From JBHPGW01 sp042569785 (GTDB lineage: Bacteria > Planctomycetota > Phycisphaerae > Sedimentisphaerales > Anaerobacaceae): a stretch of 42,429 nucleotides of DNA. The stretch spans positions 1 through 42,429 of the forward strand of contig JBHPGW010000019.1 of NCBI GenBank assembly GCA_042569785.1, read 5' to 3'. Under the pieces are notes generated by a model, which had not been told where the DNA came from, searched no databases, and saw only the letters and a program-made list of their open reading frames with translations. Made by a program: the position numbers and the translations under genes. Of this stretch, positions 40,857 to 42,429 are shown in pieces (positions within the stretch are counted from its first letter, which is position 1; the number at the start of each line of letters is the position of its first letter).

Positions 40857-41651
40857 ATGAAAACATATAAAGAACTTTTTTCCGAACTGAAAACCGCCGC
40901 ACTTATCCCCTTTTTCGTAATAGGAGACCCCGACTTTGACACTTCACTTCAGATCATCAAGACCGCAATTGACGCAGACGCAGATGTCCTCGAACTTGGT
41001 ATCGCTTTTTCCGACCCAATCGCTGACGGCCCAACCATCCAAAAAGCCGACATCCGAGCAATGGATAACGGCATAACCGTAGCAAAGGCCCTCGAACTGA
41101 TAAAGCAAATAAAGCAATACAAAGACATTCCCATAGGCCTGCTAATGTACTACAACCTTATCTACCAGTACGGAACCGAAAAATTCTTCAAAGACTTCCA
41201 TGACGCTGGAGTAAATAGCGTACTCGTCGCCGACCTAAGCATCACCGACAGCGATGAAATAATACCAGCAGCAAAAGCCGCAGGAATGGATACCGTCTTC
41301 ATGGTAACACCAAACACCACCAAGGACCGCATCAAACTCATCGCCTCAAAAACCACAGGCTTCATTTACACCGTCTCAGTATTAGGCGTCACAGGCTCAC
41401 GCAACGAGCTTTCCGACACAGTTGAATCAATGGTAACCCAATTAAAAACCCTTACTGATGTTCCCATTTGCGTAGGCTTCGGTGTAAGCAAACCAGAACA
41501 CGCAGTAACGATCGCCTCAGCTGGCGCCGACGGCGTGATCATAGGCTCAAGAATAGTAAAGATAATCGAGCAGAACCTCGACGACAAAAAGAAAATGCTA
41601 AAAGAACTCGCAGAGTTCCTAACCTCAGTTAAAACCGCTCTGAAAAAATAA
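40857..41651 (+). CDS. trpA: Tryptophan synthase alpha chain
   Basis: 264 residues, TIM barrel. Catalytic E46 and D57 lie in VLELGIAFSDPIADGPTIQ, three positions before the E. coli numbering. GLLMYYNLIYQYG, SVLGVTGSRNEL and CVGFGVSKPEHAVTIASAGADGVIIGSRIV are the expected phosphate and loop motifs. It cleaves indole-3-glycerol phosphate to indole. Its substrate is made by TrpC, whose gene is not in this operon, so trpC must be elsewhere for the pathway to work. Last gene of the trp operon; no convincing terminator follows it. Confidence 0.96.
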   Translation: MKTYKELFSELKTAALIPFFVIGDPDFDTSLQIIKTAIDADADVLELGIAFSDPIADGPTIQKADIRAMDNGITVAKALELIKQIKQYKDIPIGLLMYYNLIYQYGTEKFFKDFHDAGVNSVLVADLSITDSDEIIPAAKAAGMDTVFMVTPNTTKDRIKLIASKTTGFIYTVSVLGVTGSRNELSDTVESMVTQLKTLTDVPICVGFGVSKPEHAVTIASAGADGVIIGSRIVKIIEQNLDDKKKMLKELAEFLTSVKTALKK

Positions 41652-41731
41652 TTATTTTTTGCAATAAAACGGTAATCGCTGCCGTCTAAGCTTTTGTAAT
41701 GTTAATTATATACTGGAGCAAAGCTGATCTT

Positions 41732-42295
41732 ATGCACTCTGGCCCAATAACAACCTCGAATAAACGCCATAAACATAAAGCTTTCACCCTTGTCGAGATA
41801 CTCGTCGTTATAAGCATCATCGCCCTTCTTATGGGCATATTGACCCCTGTCCTCAACAAGGCTAAAGTTCTCGCCTATCGTACCGTTTGCAAGTCCAACC
41901 TTTACAACCTCTCGCTTGCCTTTAGAATGTATCTCGATGGCAACAGGGATATAATGCCTCCTGCTTCTATGCTCCCCTCTTTGGAAGACCCCAACGACCC
42001 TGCCTACAAGCCCCCGATCACCGAGTTCCTGCTTCCATATCTATCCGAACCAAAAACTTTCAAGTGCCGTGCCGACAAGAAAGGCTATTTTCAAAAAGAA
42101 GGCTCCAGTTACGGATACAACCACCGATTAGGTGGAAAACCAGTAAGCCAATCTCGCGACGTACAACGTGGCGAAGAAGAAAGAAACATCGAAGTGATGT
42201 ATGACTACGTGCCCTTTCATGGCGAACCCGGAAGACCAGGCGCAACAAACTATCTCTACGCCGATGGCCATATCGGCGATTTACGAAAGCAGTAA
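41732..42295 (+). CDS. Type-IV prepilin-like (pseudopilin) protein with DG-H C-terminal motif
   Basis: 187 residues from the ATG at 41732 (GGAG 13 nt upstream; an in-frame ATG at 41699 is possible). The prepilin cleavage and methylation signal is A17|FTLVEILVVISIIALLMGIL, with Glu at +5 after the predicted cleavage site, followed by the hydrophobic helix. The C-terminus ATNYLYADGHIGDL carries the ADGH motif typical of the abundant planctomycete prepilin-like (DUF1559/H-X9-DG) proteins. It probably assembles in the envelope via a PilD-type peptidase. The large paralogous family in this phylum has poorly known roles. The next gene begins 3 nt after its stop. Confidence 0.88.
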   Translation: MHSGPITTSNKRHKHKAFTLVEILVVISIIALLMGILTPVLNKAKVLAYRTVCKSNLYNLSLAFRMYLDGNRDIMPPASMLPSLEDPNDPAYKPPITEFLLPYLSEPKTFKCRADKKGYFQKEGSSYGYNHRLGGKPVSQSRDVQRGEEERNIEVMYDYVPFHGEPGRPGATNYLYADGHIGDLRKQ

Positions 42296-42298
42296 AAA

Positions 42299-42429
42299 AT
42301 GAAACTGAGCAAAAAAACCATTCTTATAATTTCAATAGCAACACTCACCATCGCCACAACTGTAATTGCCTGGATGGCCACTCATCGTAGAGGTGATACT
42401 CCTGATTTCACCAAAAAAAAGCCCGAACA
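42299..42429 (+). CDS. N-terminal part of a membrane-anchored or secreted protein (cut by window end)
   Basis: An ATG at 42299, 3 nt after the prepilin gene stop, opens a frame of 43 codons to the window edge. It starts MKLSKKTILIISIATLTIAT, a basic N-region followed by one hydrophobic helix (about residues 7-25), then a charged stretch (THRRGDTPDFTKKK). This is a signal anchor or signal peptide. The close spacing suggests co-expression with the prepilin-like gene. Family unknown. Confidence 0.5.
   Translation, partial: MKLSKKTILIISIATLTIATTVIAWMATHRRGDTPDFTKKKPE

Noticed and set aside
41652..41690. Terminator after trpA
   Set aside because: Only a 4-bp stem (ACGG/CCGT) without a T-run could be formed.

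Overview
The window looks like a chromosomal segment of a Planctomycetota bacterium, most likely class Phycisphaerae (Sedimentisphaerales-like). The signs are a PEP-CTERM surface protein, a type-IV-prepilin-like protein ending in the planctomycete H-X9-DG style motif, a small bacterial histone-fold protein, and Gram-negative lipid A/core genes beside otherwise ordinary housekeeping genes. Taxonomy is inferred from gene content and protein style only.

Layout. 1-0.9 kb: scarred accessory edge (3' end of an unknown gene, AT-rich non-coding DNA, a tRNA T-arm-like fragment, an IS256-family transposase remnant). 0.9-3.4 kb (minus): class V aminotransferase plus DUF1015 gene behind a strong promoter. 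3.5-7.2 kb (plus): large membrane-anchored SurA/PpiD-like protein, two small membrane proteins, UbiE/MenG. 7.3-8.7 kb: two small minus-strand genes, then a histone-fold gene with a structured leader and its own terminator. 8.9-10 kb: isocitrate dehydrogenase. 10.1-12.3 kb: AT-rich Type II restriction-modification pair, probably acquired. 12.3-19.6 kb: envelope cluster lpxK-hldE-gmhB-waaF-WaaP-like kinase-GT4-plsY. 19.6-25.4 kb (minus): cheD, gatB, gatA, gatC, rpmB, ndk, OmpA-type lipoprotein. 25.4-28.3 kb: decayed stretch with an internally deleted CBS gene, a PEP-CTERM gene behind a near-perfect sigma-54 promoter, a truncated gene end, an orphan E2 acyltransferase domain and palindromic repeats. 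28.4-30.2 kb: recQ. 30.6-35.4 kb: glycogen cluster (GT, GH57, GH133 debranching enzyme). 35.4-41.7 kb: trpE-G-D-F-B-A without trpC. 41.7 kb to end: prepilin-like protein and the start of a further gene.

The most striking element is the region upstream of trpE. A consensus promoter (TTGACA, 17 bp, TATAAT) is followed 8 nt after the -10 box by a 17-codon ORF containing three consecutive Trp codons. Its stop lies 1 nt before a segment that can pair with the 5' arm of a downstream rho-independent terminator. This is a complete trp attenuator, and the leader peptide appears to be on a leaderless transcript. Other notable observations are the sigma-54 promoter of the PEP-CTERM gene, a two-hairpin dispersed repeat present upstream of trpD and between recQ and the E2 gene, a GmhB with altered metal motifs and a C-terminal two-helix membrane extension, and heptanucleotide arrays (GAYACGA), one of which runs into the trpE start codon.
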